Source of the DNA: an uncultured Neisseriaceae bacterium
GTDB taxonomy: Bacteria; Pseudomonadota; Gammaproteobacteria; Burkholderiales; UBA11063
DNA: 23,398 nucleotides
Assembly: GCA_937952895.1 (NCBI GenBank)
Contig: CALFYC010000131.1
Location: forward strand, 1 to 23,398
Direction: 5' to 3'
The position numbers and the translations under genes were made by a program. The notes below the pieces were generated by a model. It saw nothing but the letters and a program-made list of their open reading frames with translations. It had not been told where the DNA came from and did no database searches. Position 1 is the first letter of the stretch. Each line of letters starts with the position of its first letter. Below, piece after piece: positions 23,251 to 23,398 of this stretch.

Positions 23251-23398
23251 GTTATATTTACAATATTATCTAAAGAGCCACGAAATACTTCGAAGGCAGG
23301 CCCGATTAAAAATAAATTTTGGGATTTTTGCCAATTAACTTGGAGTTCACCCCCAAGTGTTATCACGGTTACACTATTATCTAGTAGATTTTGGTTTA
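23247..23398 (-). CDS. dapF: Diaminopimelate epimerase, C-terminal end only
   Basis: DapF converts LL- to meso-diaminopimelate for lysine and peptidoglycan synthesis. Only the last 49 or so residues lie in the window; the gene runs off the right edge. The visible tail reads VTLGGELQ-like: ITLGGELQVNWQ, then LIGPAFEVFRGSL, which are the conserved GGxLxVxW and GPAxxVFxG motifs of the DapF C-terminal domain. It ends in TGA that overlaps the ATG of the next gene by four bases (ATGA), indicating translational coupling. Catalytic cysteines lie outside the window. The call rests on these two motifs and is firm. Confidence 0.88.
   Translation of the reverse strand, partial: NQNLLDNSVTVITLGGELQVNWQKSQNLFLIGPAFEVFRGSLDNIVNIT

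Overview
This AT-rich window (about one third G+C by eye) reads like a chromosomal segment of a Gram-negative proteobacterium. Outer-membrane-type lipoproteins, a SPOR-domain division protein, the folC–SPOR–cvpA–purF order, an RpfE-like protein beside dapF, and RapZ all point that way. A low-G+C betaproteobacterium (Neisseriales-like) or a gammaproteobacterium fits best, but this is inferred from gene families and order, not from a marker-gene comparison. One feature sits oddly with that: HPr kinase is the short, kinase-domain-only form known mainly from Alphaproteobacteria.

Layout. (1) 1–1172: a six-helix membrane protein of unknown function, then about 450 bp without an intact gene that holds a short decayed-looking reading frame. 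(2) 1173–10735, plus strand, housekeeping: rsfS (ribosome silencing), minimal hprK, rapZ, pgk, asnS, two tandem paralogous secreted lipoproteins with propeller-like repeats, engB (50S assembly GTPase) and a gabD-type succinate-semialdehyde dehydrogenase. (3) 10968–16069, minus strand: a conserved acidic 122-aa protein, folC, a SPOR protein, cvpA, purF and nadD, tightly spaced and probably mostly co-transcribed in that order. (4) 16213–19602, an accessory-looking patch: bioH-like esterase, a divergent DUF4442 hot-dog protein, a frameshifted fosA-type fosfomycin resistance gene behind an alpha/beta hydrolase, and a conserved 152-aa protein ending at a strong two-way terminator. (5) 19690–23398, minus strand: dapF (partial), an RpfE-like protein, rluB and dcd, then rplM–rpsI from their own clear promoter.

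Most genes are ordinary and recognisable. No CRISPR array, integrase, transposase, tRNA or rRNA is visible, and I found no convincing new multi-gene system. The most notable items are the fosA gene broken by one base while every predicted ligand on both sides of the break is kept, the tandem lipoproteins with recurring cysteine-paired hairpin motifs, the kinase-only HprK overlapping rsfS, and the palindrome-rich rplM leader. Several genes lack a Shine-Dalgarno sequence and have a -10-like hexamer next to the start codon, which raises the possibility of leaderless transcripts.
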